From Thiohalospira halophila DSM 15071 (GTDB taxonomy: Bacteria; Pseudomonadota; Gammaproteobacteria; Thiohalospirales; Thiohalospiraceae): a stretch of 64,000 bases of DNA. The stretch is from NCBI RefSeq assembly GCF_900112605.1, contig NZ_FOMJ01000005.1, positions 144,019-208,018 of the forward strand, written 5' to 3'. The position numbers were made by a program, and so were the translations under genes. A model generated the notes under the pieces. It was not told the origin of the DNA, searched no databases, and saw nothing but the letters and a program-made list of their open reading frames with translations. Each line of letters begins with the position of its first letter. Positions within the stretch are counted from its first letter, which is position 1. Positions 32,510 through 43,131 of the stretch are shown here, one piece after another.

Positions 32510-32591
32510 ATACCCCTCACGGTAACGGGGTTGTCTTCCCGAACCGGGCTGCTAAGGTAACCGGCTCCCTCGGGCAGCACGAGAGCGCGCC

Positions 32592-33119
<528 letters not shown>

Positions 33120-33147
33120 CAACACCGGAACCGAAGAGGGGAGCATA

Positions 33148-33471
33148 ATGAAAAGCCTGACCGCGACCGTCGCCGCCATCGCCCTCGCCGGGATGGCCAC
33201 CGCTACCACCGCCGTCGCCGCCGACGGCAAGGGCGTCTACAACCAGGCCTGCATCGCCTGCCACGGCAACGGCGTAGCCGGCTCGCCCAAGGTAGGAGAC
33301 AAGGAGGCCTGGGCCGACCGGGTGACCAAGGACATGGACACCCTCTACAAGCACGCCATCGAGGGCTTCCAGGGCGAGGACGGCGTCATGCCGGCCAAGG
33401 GCGGCTACACCAACCTCTCCGACGACGAGGTCCGCGCCGCCGTGGACTACATGGTTCAGGAGAGCCAGTAG
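33148..33471 (+). CDS. Cytochrome c5 family monohaem protein
   Basis: A 107-residue periplasmic electron carrier. The signal peptide (residues 1-24) ends AVAA. The haem motif is CIACH near residue 36; the distal Met is in GVMPAKGGYTNLSDDE near residue 81, the class I c5 pattern. The second CXXC pair of some c5 proteins is absent. The oxidase or sulfur-pathway partner is not in the window. Confidence 0.93.
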   Translation: MKSLTATVAAIALAGMATATTAVAADGKGVYNQACIACHGNGVAGSPKVGDKEAWADRVTKDMDTLYKHAIEGFQGEDGVMPAKGGYTNLSDDEVRAAVDYMVQESQ

Positions 33472-33474
33472 GCC

Positions 33475-33702
33475 CTACCCGGGGCCGGCCTCCACGGCCT
33501 CCTCGAGGAATCCGTGGAGGTTCGCCTCTTCCATCGCTCGCAGGGCATCCTCGGCCTCCGGCTGGGTACTCCACTCCGACATCGCCCGTCGCCAGACCCC
33601 GGCCCCGCGCCGCGGCGTGAACAGCAGCACCAGCCCCGAGTAGGACTCCTTCCCCACCGCCACGTCCCAGACGGTGCCGTCGGCCTGTTCAATGGTCCGC
33701 AT
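33475..33702 (-). CDS. Small conserved-looking hypothetical protein
   Basis: A 75-residue cytoplasmic protein with no recognised domain, beginning MRTIEQADGTVWDVAVGKES. The ATG at 33702 follows GGGAGA at good spacing; an upstream TTG (33732) would add ten residues. The C-terminus is acidic (ALRAMEEANLHGFLEEAVEAG). It converges with the cytochrome c5 gene with a 3-bp gap. Confidence 0.5.
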   Translation of the reverse strand: MRTIEQADGTVWDVAVGKESYSGLVLLFTPRRGAGVWRRAMSEWSTQPEAEDALRAMEEANLHGFLEEAVEAGPG

Positions 33703-33852
33703 GACCGGTCTCCCGCGAATGATGATGGCCAAGCGTGAGCCCCGTCGGGGTCCGATTCAACCCGCTACGGGCGCGGCCAATGGTCGCTCCCTCTCCCGTG
33801 AATCGCCGGGCGACCCCGGGCCAAGCAGCGCCGCAGACGGTATGATGTCGCC

Positions 33853-35073
33853 ATGAACCAGCCGACCGAGATCCCGGGCGAGCAGCCCACCGCCACCATC
33901 CACCTCCCCGATGGCCGCCGCGTCACCCTGCTGGGGACCGCCCACGTCTCCCGGGTAAGTACCGAGGCCGTGGAGGCCGCCCTGGCCACCGGCGACTACG
34001 ATGCCGTGGCCGTGGAACTCTGCCCCGGCCGCCACCAGAGCCTCATCGACCCGGCCAGCCTGGAGCGCATGGACCTCTTCCAGGTCATCCGCAGCGGCCG
34101 CGCCTCCATGGTCGCCGCGAGCCTCGCCCTGGGCGCCTACCAGCAGCGGCTGGCCGAACAGCTCGGCATCGAGCCGGGGGCGGAGATGAAGGCGGCGGTG
34201 AACCGGGCCCGGGAGGATCAGCTCCCGGTACTGCTCATCGACCGTGAGATCGGCACCACCCTGCGCCGGGTCTACCGGGGCGTGCCCTGGTGGCGCCGGA
34301 TGGGACTGCTGGCCGGGCTGGGCGGCAGCCTGCTCTCCCGGGAGCAGATCGACGAGGCGGAGCTGGAACGGCTCAAGGAGGGCGACGTCCTCGAGGCCAC
34401 CTTCAGCGAGTTCGCCGCCGAGCAGTCGGAGCTCCACGGCCCCCTCATCGCCGAGCGCGACCGTTACATGGCCCTGCGCCTGCTCCAGGGCCTGGAGGAG
34501 GGGCACGAACACATCCTGGCGGTGGTGGGCGCCGGCCATCTGGAGGGGATCCGCCGGATCCTGGAGGCGGAGCTGACCGCCCCGGAACCGGAAGACCCCG
34601 CCCCGCAGCTGGAGGCGCTGGAGGCCGTGCCGCCGCCCTCGCGCTGGCCGAAGCTGATCCCGTGGGTCGTGGTCGCCCTGGTGCTGGTGGGCTTCGCCGT
34701 GGGCTTCTCCCGGGATCAGGCCCTGGGCTGGGAGCTGGTAGCGGACTGGGTGCTCATCAACGGCGGGCTCTCGGCGGCGGGGGCGGCCATCGCCCTGGCC
34801 CACCCGCTGACGGTGATCACGGCCTTCCTGGCAGCGCCGCTGACCTCCCTGAACCCGACCATCGGCGCCGGCATGGTGGTCGCCGCCGTGGAGACCTGGG
34901 TACGCCGCCCCCGCGTGGGGGACTTCGCCCGCCTGCGTAGCGACGCCGCCCACCCCCGCGGCTGGTGGCGCAACCGCGTCACCCGCATCCTCATGGTCTT
35001 CCTGCTGGCGACCCTGGGCTCGGCGGCGGGCACCTACCTGGCCGGCTTCCGGATCCTGGCGCAGCTGACCTGA
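33853..35073 (+). CDS. TraB/PrgY family membrane protein
   Basis: A 406-residue protein. The N-terminal TraB domain (residues 15-245) contains GTAHVS (GXXH motif) and VVGAGHLEG, a second GXXH that together suggest a metal-dependent hydrolase fold. Four hydrophobic segments lie after residue 275. Relatives include plasmid pheromone-shutdown proteins; the bacterial chromosomal function is unknown. Confidence 0.85.
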   Translation: MNQPTEIPGEQPTATIHLPDGRRVTLLGTAHVSRVSTEAVEAALATGDYDAVAVELCPGRHQSLIDPASLERMDLFQVIRSGRASMVAASLALGAYQQRLAEQLGIEPGAEMKAAVNRAREDQLPVLLIDREIGTTLRRVYRGVPWWRRMGLLAGLGGSLLSREQIDEAELERLKEGDVLEATFSEFAAEQSELHGPLIAERDRYMALRLLQGLEEGHEHILAVVGAGHLEGIRRILEAELTAPEPEDPAPQLEALEAVPPPSRWPKLIPWVVVALVLVGFAVGFSRDQALGWELVADWVLINGGLSAAGAAIALAHPLTVITAFLAAPLTSLNPTIGAGMVVAAVETWVRRPRVGDFARLRSDAAHPRGWWRNRVTRILMVFLLATLGSAAGTYLAGFRILAQLT

Positions 35074-35091
35074 CCCGCCCGCAGGGGCTCC

Positions 35092-35187
35092 GTTGTCGAG
35101 GTTCCCGCCTGCGCGGGAACGACGGGACCTTTTCAAGCCCCGTCATTCCGGGCGGCGCGCAGCGCCGACCCGGAATCCCGCGAACAG
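35092..35187. repeat. Pair of dispersed palindromic repeats between the TraB-like gene and ptsP
   Basis: Bases 35092-35127 are a reverse copy of the short type (GTTCCCGC/GCGGGAAC). Bases 35139-35187 are a forward copy of the long type (CGTCATTCCGGG ... CCCGGAATCC with a GGCGCGC/GCGCC inner stem). The same long+short pairing precedes mutM, with opposite orientations in both cases. They lie between convergent genes. Confidence 0.8.
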
Positions 35188-35201
35188 CCCGGCGCGACCG
35201 A

Positions 35202-37487
35202 TTACTTCCCGGGCCGGATGAGGCCGCCCAGCCCCAGGGACTCGATCTCGGTGTTCAGCCGCTGACGAATGGCGGCGGGCTGCTCATAGTTCAGGACCTC
35301 CGCCAGCAGCGCCGATGCCCGCTCCCGGGTGATGCTGCGGATGACCCACTTCACCCGCGGCAGGCTGGAGACGCTGGTGGAGAGCGAATCCATGCCCATT
35401 CCCACCAGCAGGATCACCGCGGCCGGGTCCCCGGCCATCTCGCCGCAGACCGAGACCGGCCGGCCATAAGCCCGTGCCCCCTCGACGATCTGGACCATGG
35501 CTCGCAGTACCGACGGGTGGAGGGAGTCATAGAGATCGGCCACCCGGGCGTTGTTGCGGTCCACCGCCAGCAGGTACTGGGTCAGGTCGTTGGTCCCCAC
35601 GGAAAGGAAATCGGCGCGCTGGGCCAGCTCCCGGGCCTGATAGACCGCGGAGGGGACCTCCACCATGACGCCGACCTTCGGCATGGCGACATCCAGCCCC
35701 TCGTCCACCACCTCGCGATGGGCGCGCCGCAGCAGCACCAGGGCGTCGTCGAGCTCCGCCACGCCGCTGACCATGGGCAGCAGCAGCTGGAGGTTGGACA
35801 TCCCCTCGCTGGCGCGGAGCATGGCCCGGAGCTGGGTGATGAAGATCTCCGGGTGGTCCAGGGTGATGCGGATCCCGCGCCAGCCCAGGAAGGGGTTGTC
35901 CTCCTCGATGGGGAAGTAGGGCAGCGCCTTGTCACCGCCCACGTCCAGGGTGCGCAGGGTCACCGGCCGCGGGTTGAAGGCCTCCAGCACCGCCCGGTAG
36001 ATCTCCGCCTGTTCCTCCTCGCCGGGGAAGCGCTCGCGCACCATGAAGGGGAACTCGGTGCGGTAGAGGCCGATCCCCTCCGCCCCGCTCTGGCGCGAGG
36101 CGGAGACGTCGGAGACCAGGCCGGTATTCACCAGCAGCGGGATGCGGTAACCGTCGCCGGTCTCCGCCGGGAGATCGCGCAGGTGGTCGAGGCCGGCGGC
36201 CAGCTCCGCCTCCTCGTCCACCAGCCGCTGGAACTCCTTGCGCACCTCGTCGGAGGGGGCGATGTAGACCCGGCCGGTGTAGCCGTCGGCAATGAGGTCG
36301 CGACCGTCCATCCGCCCCACCGGCAGATTGTCCAGCCCCATCACCGCCGGGATCCCCATGGCGCGCGCCAGGATGGCGGCGTGGGAGTTGCGCGAACCGC
36401 GCATGGAGACCAGGCCCGCCAGCCGGTCCGGCGGCACCTCGGCGATGTGGGAGGCGGCGATATCCTCGCCCACCAGCACCACCCGGTCCGGATACTCCGG
36501 GGCCGCCGGGGTGTGCTGCTGGAGGTGGACCAGGATCCGCCGGCCCAGGTCGCGGATGTCGTCGGCACGCTCGGAGAGGTAGGGGTCCTCCATGGCCTCG
36601 AAGACCCGGAGGTGCTCCGCCACCGTCTGGCGCAGCGCCCCCGGCGCCCACTGACCGGTGCGGATCCGGTCGATGACCTTGCCGGCGAGGCTGTCGCTCT
36701 CCAGCATCATGCGGTAGGCGTCGAAGAGCGCCAGGTCCTCCGCCGGCAGCTGCTCGCGCATGCGGGCGGCGAGGTTCTCCACCTCCTCGCGGACCGCCAC
36801 CAGCGCCTCGTTGAAGCGCGCCTCTTCCGCCTCGGGATCCCGGGCCTGGCGGTCCGGCACCGCCTCCAGGTCGGCCTCGGGATAGATCACCACCGCCTGG
36901 CCCATGGCCACGCCCGGGGCGGCGGCGAGGCCCTGGAGCGGGCGGTGTTCGAAGGCCTCGGCCCCGGCATCGTGGCCGCCCAGGCCGTCGATGCCGCCGC
37001 TGGCCTCCGCGTGGGCGATCCCGCCGGCGAGCTGGGAGGCGACGGTGATCAGGAAGGTGACCTCGTCCTCGCCGAAGCGGTAGACCTCCCCGCGCTGGAC
37101 CACCAGCACCCCCAGCACCTGGCGATGGTGGATGATGGGGACGCCCAGGAAGGCGCGATAGCGCTCCTCCCCCGTGGTGGGGAAGTATTCGTAGCGCGGA
37201 TGGAGGGTGGCGTCGGAGATGTTCGCCGGCTCCGCGCGCTCGGCCACCAGCCCCGCCAGGCCGCGATCGAAGGCCATCTGGACCTGGCCCACACTCTCCG
37301 GGTTGAGCCCCTCGGTGGCCATGAGGACCAGCTCGTCCCGACCGGTATCCACCAGGTAGACCGAGCAGACGTCCACGTCCATGGCCTGCTTCACCCGCCC
37401 GGTGATGAGCTGCAGGGCGCGGTGCAGGTCCGGGGCGGCGTTCACCTCCTGGACGATCCGGCGCAGGGTTCCCAGCATCGTCGTCAT
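35202..37487 (-). CDS. ptsP: Phosphoenolpyruvate-protein phosphotransferase PtsP (EI-Ntr)
   Basis: First enzyme of the nitrogen-related phosphotransferase cascade. Of 761 residues, an N-terminal GAF domain (about 1-150) precedes the Enzyme I core. The phospho-His lies in GSRNSHAAILARAMGIPAVMG near residue 355; the PEP-binding barrel includes YRTEFPFM, LRTLDVGGDKALPYF and SVGTNDLTQYLLAVDR. ATG 37487 overlaps the rppH stop (TGATG); a GTG nine bases upstream is possible. HPr and EIIA partners are not in the window. Confidence 0.94.
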   Translation of the reverse strand: MTTMLGTLRRIVQEVNAAPDLHRALQLITGRVKQAMDVDVCSVYLVDTGRDELVLMATEGLNPESVGQVQMAFDRGLAGLVAERAEPANISDATLHPRYEYFPTTGEERYRAFLGVPIIHHRQVLGVLVVQRGEVYRFGEDEVTFLITVASQLAGGIAHAEASGGIDGLGGHDAGAEAFEHRPLQGLAAAPGVAMGQAVVIYPEADLEAVPDRQARDPEAEEARFNEALVAVREEVENLAARMREQLPAEDLALFDAYRMMLESDSLAGKVIDRIRTGQWAPGALRQTVAEHLRVFEAMEDPYLSERADDIRDLGRRILVHLQQHTPAAPEYPDRVVLVGEDIAASHIAEVPPDRLAGLVSMRGSRNSHAAILARAMGIPAVMGLDNLPVGRMDGRDLIADGYTGRVYIAPSDEVRKEFQRLVDEEAELAAGLDHLRDLPAETGDGYRIPLLVNTGLVSDVSASRQSGAEGIGLYRTEFPFMVRERFPGEEEQAEIYRAVLEAFNPRPVTLRTLDVGGDKALPYFPIEEDNPFLGWRGIRITLDHPEIFITQLRAMLRASEGMSNLQLLLPMVSGVAELDDALVLLRRAHREVVDEGLDVAMPKVGVMVEVPSAVYQARELAQRADFLSVGTNDLTQYLLAVDRNNARVADLYDSLHPSVLRAMVQIVEGARAYGRPVSVCGEMAGDPAAVILLVGMGMDSLSTSVSSLPRVKWVIRSITRERASALLAEVLNYEQPAAIRQRLNTEIESLGLGGLIRPGK

Positions 37488-38002
37488 CAGCGGCACCGGG
37501 CGCGGACATCGCGAGGGGGCGGACCGGGCGGGCGCGGGGCCATGCCGGCCAGTTCGGAGAGGGCGCGGGCGTAGACCCGCCGCTTGAAGTAGACCACGTC
37601 CCGCGCCGGGCGCCAGTAGTTCACCCAGCGCCAGGTATCGAATTCGGGATGGTCGGTGGCATCCAGACGCACCGGCGGCTCCTCCTCCACGACCCGCAAC
37701 ATGTACCAGAGCTGCTTCTGGCCCACGCAGACGGGCTGACGGTTGCGCCGCACCAGGCGCCGCGGCAGACGATAGTGCAGCCAGTCCCCGGTACAGCCGC
37801 AGAGGATGACATCCTCGGGGGCAAGGCCGACCTCCTCCCCCAGTTCGCGGTACATCGCCTCCTCCGGGGTTTCGTCCGCGCCGATCCCGCCCTGGGGAAA
37901 CTGCCAGGCATTCTGCCGCACCCGCCGCGCCCAGAAGACCTGGCCGGCGGCGTTGGTCAGGATGATCCCGACGTTGGCTCTGAAACCTTCTGAATCAATC
38001 AC
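37487..38002 (-). CDS. rppH: RNA pyrophosphohydrolase
   Basis: Nudix enzyme that removes 5'-pyrophosphate from mRNA, triggering decay. At 171 residues it starts with the family N-terminus [14 protein letters not shown] at a GTG (38002). The Nudix box [23 protein letters not shown] (near 37-59) is intact. Coupled rppH-ptsP order is conserved in gammaproteobacteria. Confidence 0.95.
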   Translation of the reverse strand: MIDSEGFRANVGIILTNAAGQVFWARRVRQNAWQFPQGGIGADETPEEAMYRELGEEVGLAPEDVILCGCTGDWLHYRLPRRLVRRNRQPVCVGQKQLWYMLRVVEEEPPVRLDATDHPEFDTWRWVNYWRPARDVVYFKRRVYARALSELAGMAPRPPGPPPRDVRARCR

Positions 38003-38167
38003 TTGAACGACCGGAATCCGGATTGCCCCAACAATTGATTCTTTCACACCCCCCACCCCCCCGGCAAGCGCGGCGGGGCGGGCCAGAGCAAGCCCGGAAA
38101 CCGGAACTCGAACCACGCCACCCAACCGCAGTACAATGGACGGTTCATCCCCGCAGGAGTTCGCACC

Positions 38168-38860
38168 GTGGCCCTGGCCCTCTTCGACCTGGACAACACC
38201 CTCCTCGCCGGTGACAGCGACCACGAGTGGGGGAACTTCCTCGCCGACCGCGGCCTGGTGGACGCCGAGGAGTACCGGCGCGCCAACGATGCCTTCTACG
38301 CCGAGTACCAGGCCGGGACCCTGGATATCTTCGCCTTCCTCCGCTTCGCCCTGGAGCCGCTGACCCGCTATCCGCTGGACCGGCTCCTGGCCTGGCGGGG
38401 CGAGTTCCTGGCCGAGCGCATCCACCCGCTGGTTCTCCCCGCCGCCCGGCGGCTGGTGGAGGAACACCGGGCCGCGGGAGACACGCCGGTGATCATTACC
38501 GCCACCCACAGCTTCGTCACCGCCCCCATCGCCGAGCTGTTCGGGGTGGAGGCGCTCATCGCCACGGAGCCCGAGTTCGTGGAGGGTCGCTACACCGGCG
38601 AGGTGGCCGGCACCCCCTGCTTCCAGGAGGGCAAGGTCACGCGTCTGCGGGAGTGGCTCACCGAGCACGGCGAGACCCTGGCCCACAGCCACTTCTACAG
38701 CGACTCTCGCAACGACCTCCCCCTGCTGGAGCAGGTCACCTACCCGGTGGCCGTGGACCCGGACCCGGCGCTGGCCGAGACCGCCCGCCACCGCGAGTGG
38801 CCGGTCCGGACCCTGCGCGCCGGTGACCGCCTCCAGCCCCTGGACGAGGCCGACGGATGA
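38168..38860 (+). CDS. HAD-superfamily IB hydrolase, phosphoserine-phosphatase-like
   Basis: A 230-residue cytosolic phosphatase. HAD motif I is [13 protein letters not shown] (nucleophile Asp near residue 7), motif II is ITATHSF, and motif IV is [10 protein letters not shown]. It belongs to the SerB-related group that often sits beside rppH-ptsP; the substrate is unknown. The GTG start at 38168 was chosen by motif position. Its stop overlaps the ABC permease start (ATGA), so it is co-transcribed with the importer genes. Confidence 0.85.
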   Translation: MALALFDLDNTLLAGDSDHEWGNFLADRGLVDAEEYRRANDAFYAEYQAGTLDIFAFLRFALEPLTRYPLDRLLAWRGEFLAERIHPLVLPAARRLVEEHRAAGDTPVIITATHSFVTAPIAELFGVEALIATEPEFVEGRYTGEVAGTPCFQEGKVTRLREWLTEHGETLAHSHFYSDSRNDLPLLEQVTYPVAVDPDPALAETARHREWPVRTLRAGDRLQPLDEADG

Positions 38861-39812
38861 GCCTCCGACTGGCCCTGCTGGGGCTCCTGGCCGTCGCCGC
38901 CCTGGCGGCGAGCCTGGGCATCGGCAGCCTGGCCATCCCGCCGGCCTCGGTGTGGGCCGCGCTCACCGGCGACGAGACCGGCACCGCCGCCCGGGTGGTC
39001 CTGGATCTGCGCCTGCCGCGCGCCCTGGCGGCCTTCGCCGTGGGCGGGCTGCTCGCCCTGGCCGGGGCGCTCATGCAGGTCCTGCTGCGCAACCCCCTGG
39101 CCGACCCCTACGTCCTCGGGATCTCCGGCGGCGCCGCCGTGGCCGCCCTGGGCACCATGGTTATCGGCGCGGCCGGCGCCCTGGTGGCCCCGGCCGCCTT
39201 CGTCGGGGCGCTGGCCTCCATGCTGCTGGTCTTCGCCCTGGCCCGGGCCGCCGGGGGCGGCGGCGACCGGCTGCTGCTCACCGGCGTGGTGGTCGCCGCC
39301 GGCTGGGGAGCGGTGATCAGCTTCCTCCTGGCCGTGGCCGGGGAGCGCCAGGTCCACGGCATGCTCTTCTGGCTCATGGGCGATCTCAGCCAGCCCGGCG
39401 ACCCGCTACCCGCCCTGGGGCTCCTCGCCGTGGCGCTCATCGCCGCCCTGGCCGCCGCCCGCTCCCTGAACCTCCTGGCCCGGGGGGAGCAGCAGGCCGC
39501 CGTGCTCGGCGTCGCCGTCCCCGCCCTGCGCCGGGGCGTCTACTTCGGCGCCTCCCTGGCCACCGCCGCCGCCGTGACCCTGGCCGGCTCGGTGGGCTTC
39601 GTGGGGCTGGTCATCCCCCACCTCATGCGGCTGTGGGTGAGCAGTGACCATCGCTGGCTCCTGCCGGCGGCGGTCCTCGCCGGCGGCACCCTGCTCACCC
39701 TGGCGGACACCCTGGCGCGCACCATCATCGCCCCCCAGCAGCTACCGGTGGGGGTGCTCACCGCCCTGGTCGGGGTCCCGCTCTTCCTCTACCTGCTGGT
39801 CCGGGGGCGGCG

Positions 39813-39816
<4 letters not shown>
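38857..39816 (+). CDS. FecCD/BtuC-type ABC transporter permease
   Basis: A 319-residue inner membrane permease with about nine to ten spans. [16 protein letters not shown] near residue 87 and [13 protein letters not shown] near 248 are FecCD family motifs for import of iron-siderophore, haem or cobalamin. No periplasmic binding protein or TonB receptor gene is nearby, so the ligand cannot be assigned. It is coupled to the HAD gene upstream and the ATPase downstream. Confidence 0.92.
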
Positions 39817-40557
<741 letters not shown>

Positions 40558-40571
<14 letters not shown>

Positions 40572-40818
40572 TCCCGTCGGCCTCCGGTTCCCGGCCCGGC
40601 AGGGCCAGGGGCCGGACCACCGCCAGGGCGGCCACCAGCCGCCGGGTCGCCTCCGCCGACAGCGGCGCCAGCAGGTCCTCCAGGGCGAGGCCGCCCTCCT
40701 CCAGCAGCCGCCCCACCGCCGTGCCCTGCCAGCGGGCCACGGCCCGACCACTGTCGGCATCCCGCAGGGTCACCAGGGGGTCACGACGCTCCAGCCAGGC
40801 ATCTACACAGAGTCGCAT
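40558..40818 (-). CDS. Small protein with an upstream Fur box, unknown function
   Basis: An 86-residue soluble protein. The ATG at 40818 follows GGAGGAAGAG; an upstream in-frame ATG would lie inside the Fur box. It begins MRLCVDAWLERRDPLVTLRD, contains a Gly/Leu/Ala-rich middle and no membrane segment or signal peptide. Its stop codon lies inside the end of the ABC ATPase gene on the other strand. It does not look like HemP or Bfd. The Fur box implies iron repression and suggests the neighbouring importer serves iron. Confidence 0.6.
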
Positions 40819-40845
40819 GGTCTCTTCCTCCGCTCTCTCTTGGTT

Positions 40846-40864
40846 GCGAATGATTATCATTTAC
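40846..40864 (-). promoter_or_regulatory. Fur box
   Basis: The minus strand matches the 19-bp Fur consensus at 15 positions, including the unbroken central AATGATAATCATT. The GATAAT within it can also serve as the -10 of the small gene, so bound Fur would cover the promoter. It is 28 bp before the ATG. Confidence 0.8.
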
Positions 40865-41367
40865 AAAAAGAAGCCGGAGGTCAACCCTCCCCTGGAAAAC
40901 CCAGCGAAAACCCAGCGAAGATCCGGGCAAAGCTCAGGACAACAACCGGGGGACGGTTGAATCCCCACCGCCAACCCCCAAAATGCCAAGCGTGTCACTC
41001 AGGAATTAAGGGGCTGCCATCCAGATCAGCCGGCAACCGTCGAGTGGACCGGCCGGCGCCGTCGTGGTGCCGACTCAGCGGCCACCCGGGACGACCCGAC
41101 CACTCGGCACGCAACCTGCTACGGGAATACGTGCAAAGACCGGTTCGGTGGTGGCCGGTTCCTGTCGGTCACCCGAACCACGGTCCGCCCTCCGGGGTCG
41201 GGGCGTCGTCGCACGGGGCCTCGGCGGCCATGGATGGCCGCCGCGGAGCGCCAGGGAAGGTCCTCGCGTCCCCGTGCGACGACGCCCCGACCCCGGTGGG
41301 CGCCGAAAAGGCCACATAAACCAACTCCGGACACGACCCAACGCAGATCCAACAGGAGCGAGAAACC
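40865..41367. other. 500-bp non-coding region dominated by a very long palindrome
   Basis: No credible protein gene lies here. A 27-bp perfect inverted repeat has arms at 41192-41218 and 41270-41296, extendable by five more pairs after one mismatch (41186-41302). Inside it is a second 10-bp hairpin (CGGCGGCCAT/ATGGCCGCCG, about 41222-41243). GGTTCGG/CCGAACC arms also occur just upstream (about 41142-41178). The region precedes the persulfide dioxygenase gene; no T-tract follows the palindrome. Bases 40865-40990 are comparatively A-rich with nothing recognised. Confidence 0.75.
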
Positions 41368-42057
41368 ATGAAGACCTTCCACCAGCTCTTCGAGCCCGAC
41401 ACCTCCACCTACACCTACATCCTGGTGGATACCACCACCGATGCCGCGGCCATCATCGACCCCGTGCGGACGATGCTGGAGCGCGACCTCCAGGTGATCC
41501 GTGACCACGGCCTGCGGCTGGAGCTCATCCTGGACACCCACGTCCACGCCGACCACATCACCGGCGCCGGCGGCCTGCGCAAGGAGACCGGCGCCCCCAT
41601 CGCGGTGGGCCGGGAGTGCGGCGCCGACTGCGCCGATTTCCAGCTGGACGGCGACGAGGACCTGACCTTCGGCAACGAGGTCATCCACACCATCCCGACC
41701 CCCGGCCACACCCCGGGCAGCATGAGCTTCCGCTGGCGTGACCGCGTCTTCACCGGCGACGCCCTGCTCATCGGCGGCACCGGCCGCACCGACTTCCAGG
41801 GCGGCGACCCGGGCCAGCTCTGGGACAGCCTCACCCAGGGGATCCTCTGCCTGGACGACGAGACGCTGCTCTTCCCCGGCCACGACTACAACGGCCGGAC
41901 GGTGACCACCGTGGGCGAGGAGCGGGCCACCAATCCGCGGCTGGCCGACAACACCCGGGACGGCTTCATCGAACTGATGAACGGCCTGGACCTGAACCCG
42001 CCGCGCTACATCGACGAGTCGGTTCCCGCCAACCGCGAGTGCGGCGAGCCGGCATGA
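41368..42057 (+). CDS. Persulfide dioxygenase (ETHE1-like, metallo-beta-lactamase fold)
   Basis: Oxidises glutathione persulfide to sulfite, a step of sulfide detoxification or oxidation. Of 229 residues, the non-haem iron site residues are in THVHADH (near 57), TPGHTPGS (near 113) and FTGDALLIGGTGRTDFQGG, with LFPGHDYNG near 170. The GRTDFQGG run is specific to ETHE1-like sulfur dioxygenases rather than glyoxalase II. It is coupled (ATGA) to a small secreted DUF2141 protein. Confidence 0.92.
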   Translation: MKTFHQLFEPDTSTYTYILVDTTTDAAAIIDPVRTMLERDLQVIRDHGLRLELILDTHVHADHITGAGGLRKETGAPIAVGRECGADCADFQLDGDEDLTFGNEVIHTIPTPGHTPGSMSFRWRDRVFTGDALLIGGTGRTDFQGGDPGQLWDSLTQGILCLDDETLLFPGHDYNGRTVTTVGEERATNPRLADNTRDGFIELMNGLDLNPPRYIDESVPANRECGEPA

Positions 42058-42485
42058 GGCGGCGTCTCCTGACGGGGGTCACGGCGGCGATGGCCGCCGG
42101 GCTGCTGGCCGGTCCGGTGGCGGCGGCCGACCTCACCGTGGAGGTGGCGGGGGTCGCCGGCGAGTCCGGCCAGGTCCGGGTCGACCTATACGCCGACGCC
42201 GAGACCTTCCGGGAGCCGGAGCAGGCCCTGCACCGCGACGCCGTCCCGGCCCGGGAGGGCACGGCGACCTTCGCCTTTGAGGACCTGGAGCCTGGCCGCT
42301 ACGCCGTCATCGCCTACCACGACGAGGACGGCGACGGCGGCATGGACCGTTTCCTGGGCATGATCCCCACCGAGCCCTGGGGGCTGTCCAACAACATCCA
42401 GGTCAGCGGCCCCCCCGCCTTCGACGATGCGGCCTTCGACCTGCCCGCAAGCGGTACCGTGGTGACCATCCGCCTCAACGACTGA
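42054..42485 (+). CDS. DUF2141 secreted protein
   Basis: A 143-residue protein with a signal peptide (about 1-24, ending VAAAD). The mature domain has GQVRVDLYADAETF, PGRYAVIAYHDEDGDGGMDR (EF-hand-like acidic loop) and GMIPTEPWGLSNN, the DUF2141 pattern of a beta-sandwich. ATG 42054 overlaps the dioxygenase stop. Function unknown; coupling to a sulfur dioxygenase is notable. Confidence 0.85.
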   Translation: MRRRLLTGVTAAMAAGLLAGPVAAADLTVEVAGVAGESGQVRVDLYADAETFREPEQALHRDAVPAREGTATFAFEDLEPGRYAVIAYHDEDGDGGMDRFLGMIPTEPWGLSNNIQVSGPPAFDDAAFDLPASGTVVTIRLND

Positions 42486-42546
42486 CCCTCCCAAAGCCGC
42501 GACCGTCGGCTAGACTCCGGGACGAGGCCACTGCCACGGAGGCACC

Positions 42547-43131
42547 ATGGAGCCCGTCCCCGCCGCCACCGCCCTGGTCATCGTCGATGTCCAGAACGAC
42601 TTCCTCCCCGGTGGCGCCCTGGGCGTCCCCGACGGGGATCGGGTCATCCCGCCACTGAACCGCTGTGCCGCCGCCTTCGCCGCGGCGGGCCGGCCGGTCT
42701 TCGCCACCCGCGACTGGCACCCGCCGGACCACTGCTCCTTCCGGGAGCAGGACGGGCCCTGGCCACCCCACTGCATTGCCGGTACCGAGGGGGCCGCCTT
42801 CGCACCGGGTCTGACCCTGCCGACCACCGCCATGATCATCGGCAAGGGGGGCCGCCCGGAGGCCGACGCCTACTCCGGCTTCGACGGGACCGACCTCGCC
42901 CAGCGCCTGCGGGACAACGGCTGCGACGACCTGATCGTCGGGGGCCTGGCCACCGACTACTGCGTCCGCGCCACGGCGCTGGATGGCCTCCGGGAGGGCT
43001 TCGAGGTCACGGTCCTCACCGACGCCGTGGGCGCCGTGGACGTCCAGCCCGGCGACGGCGAACGCGCCCTGACGGAGATGGCTAACGCCGGCTGCACCCT
43101 CACCACCAGCCAGGAGATCTGCCCCCCATGA
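42547..43131 (+). CDS. pncA: Nicotinamidase
   Basis: Deamidates nicotinamide to nicotinate for NAD salvage. The 194-residue isochorismatase-fold protein has the catalytic Asp in VDVQNDFLPGG (residue 14), Lys in GKGGRPEADAYSGF (near 99) and Cys in ATDYCVRATA (near 139). Metal ligands are in the RDWHPPDHCSF segment. Its stop overlaps the pncB start. Confidence 0.95.
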   Translation: MEPVPAATALVIVDVQNDFLPGGALGVPDGDRVIPPLNRCAAAFAAAGRPVFATRDWHPPDHCSFREQDGPWPPHCIAGTEGAAFAPGLTLPTTAMIIGKGGRPEADAYSGFDGTDLAQRLRDNGCDDLIVGGLATDYCVRATALDGLREGFEVTVLTDAVGAVDVQPGDGERALTEMANAGCTLTTSQEICPP

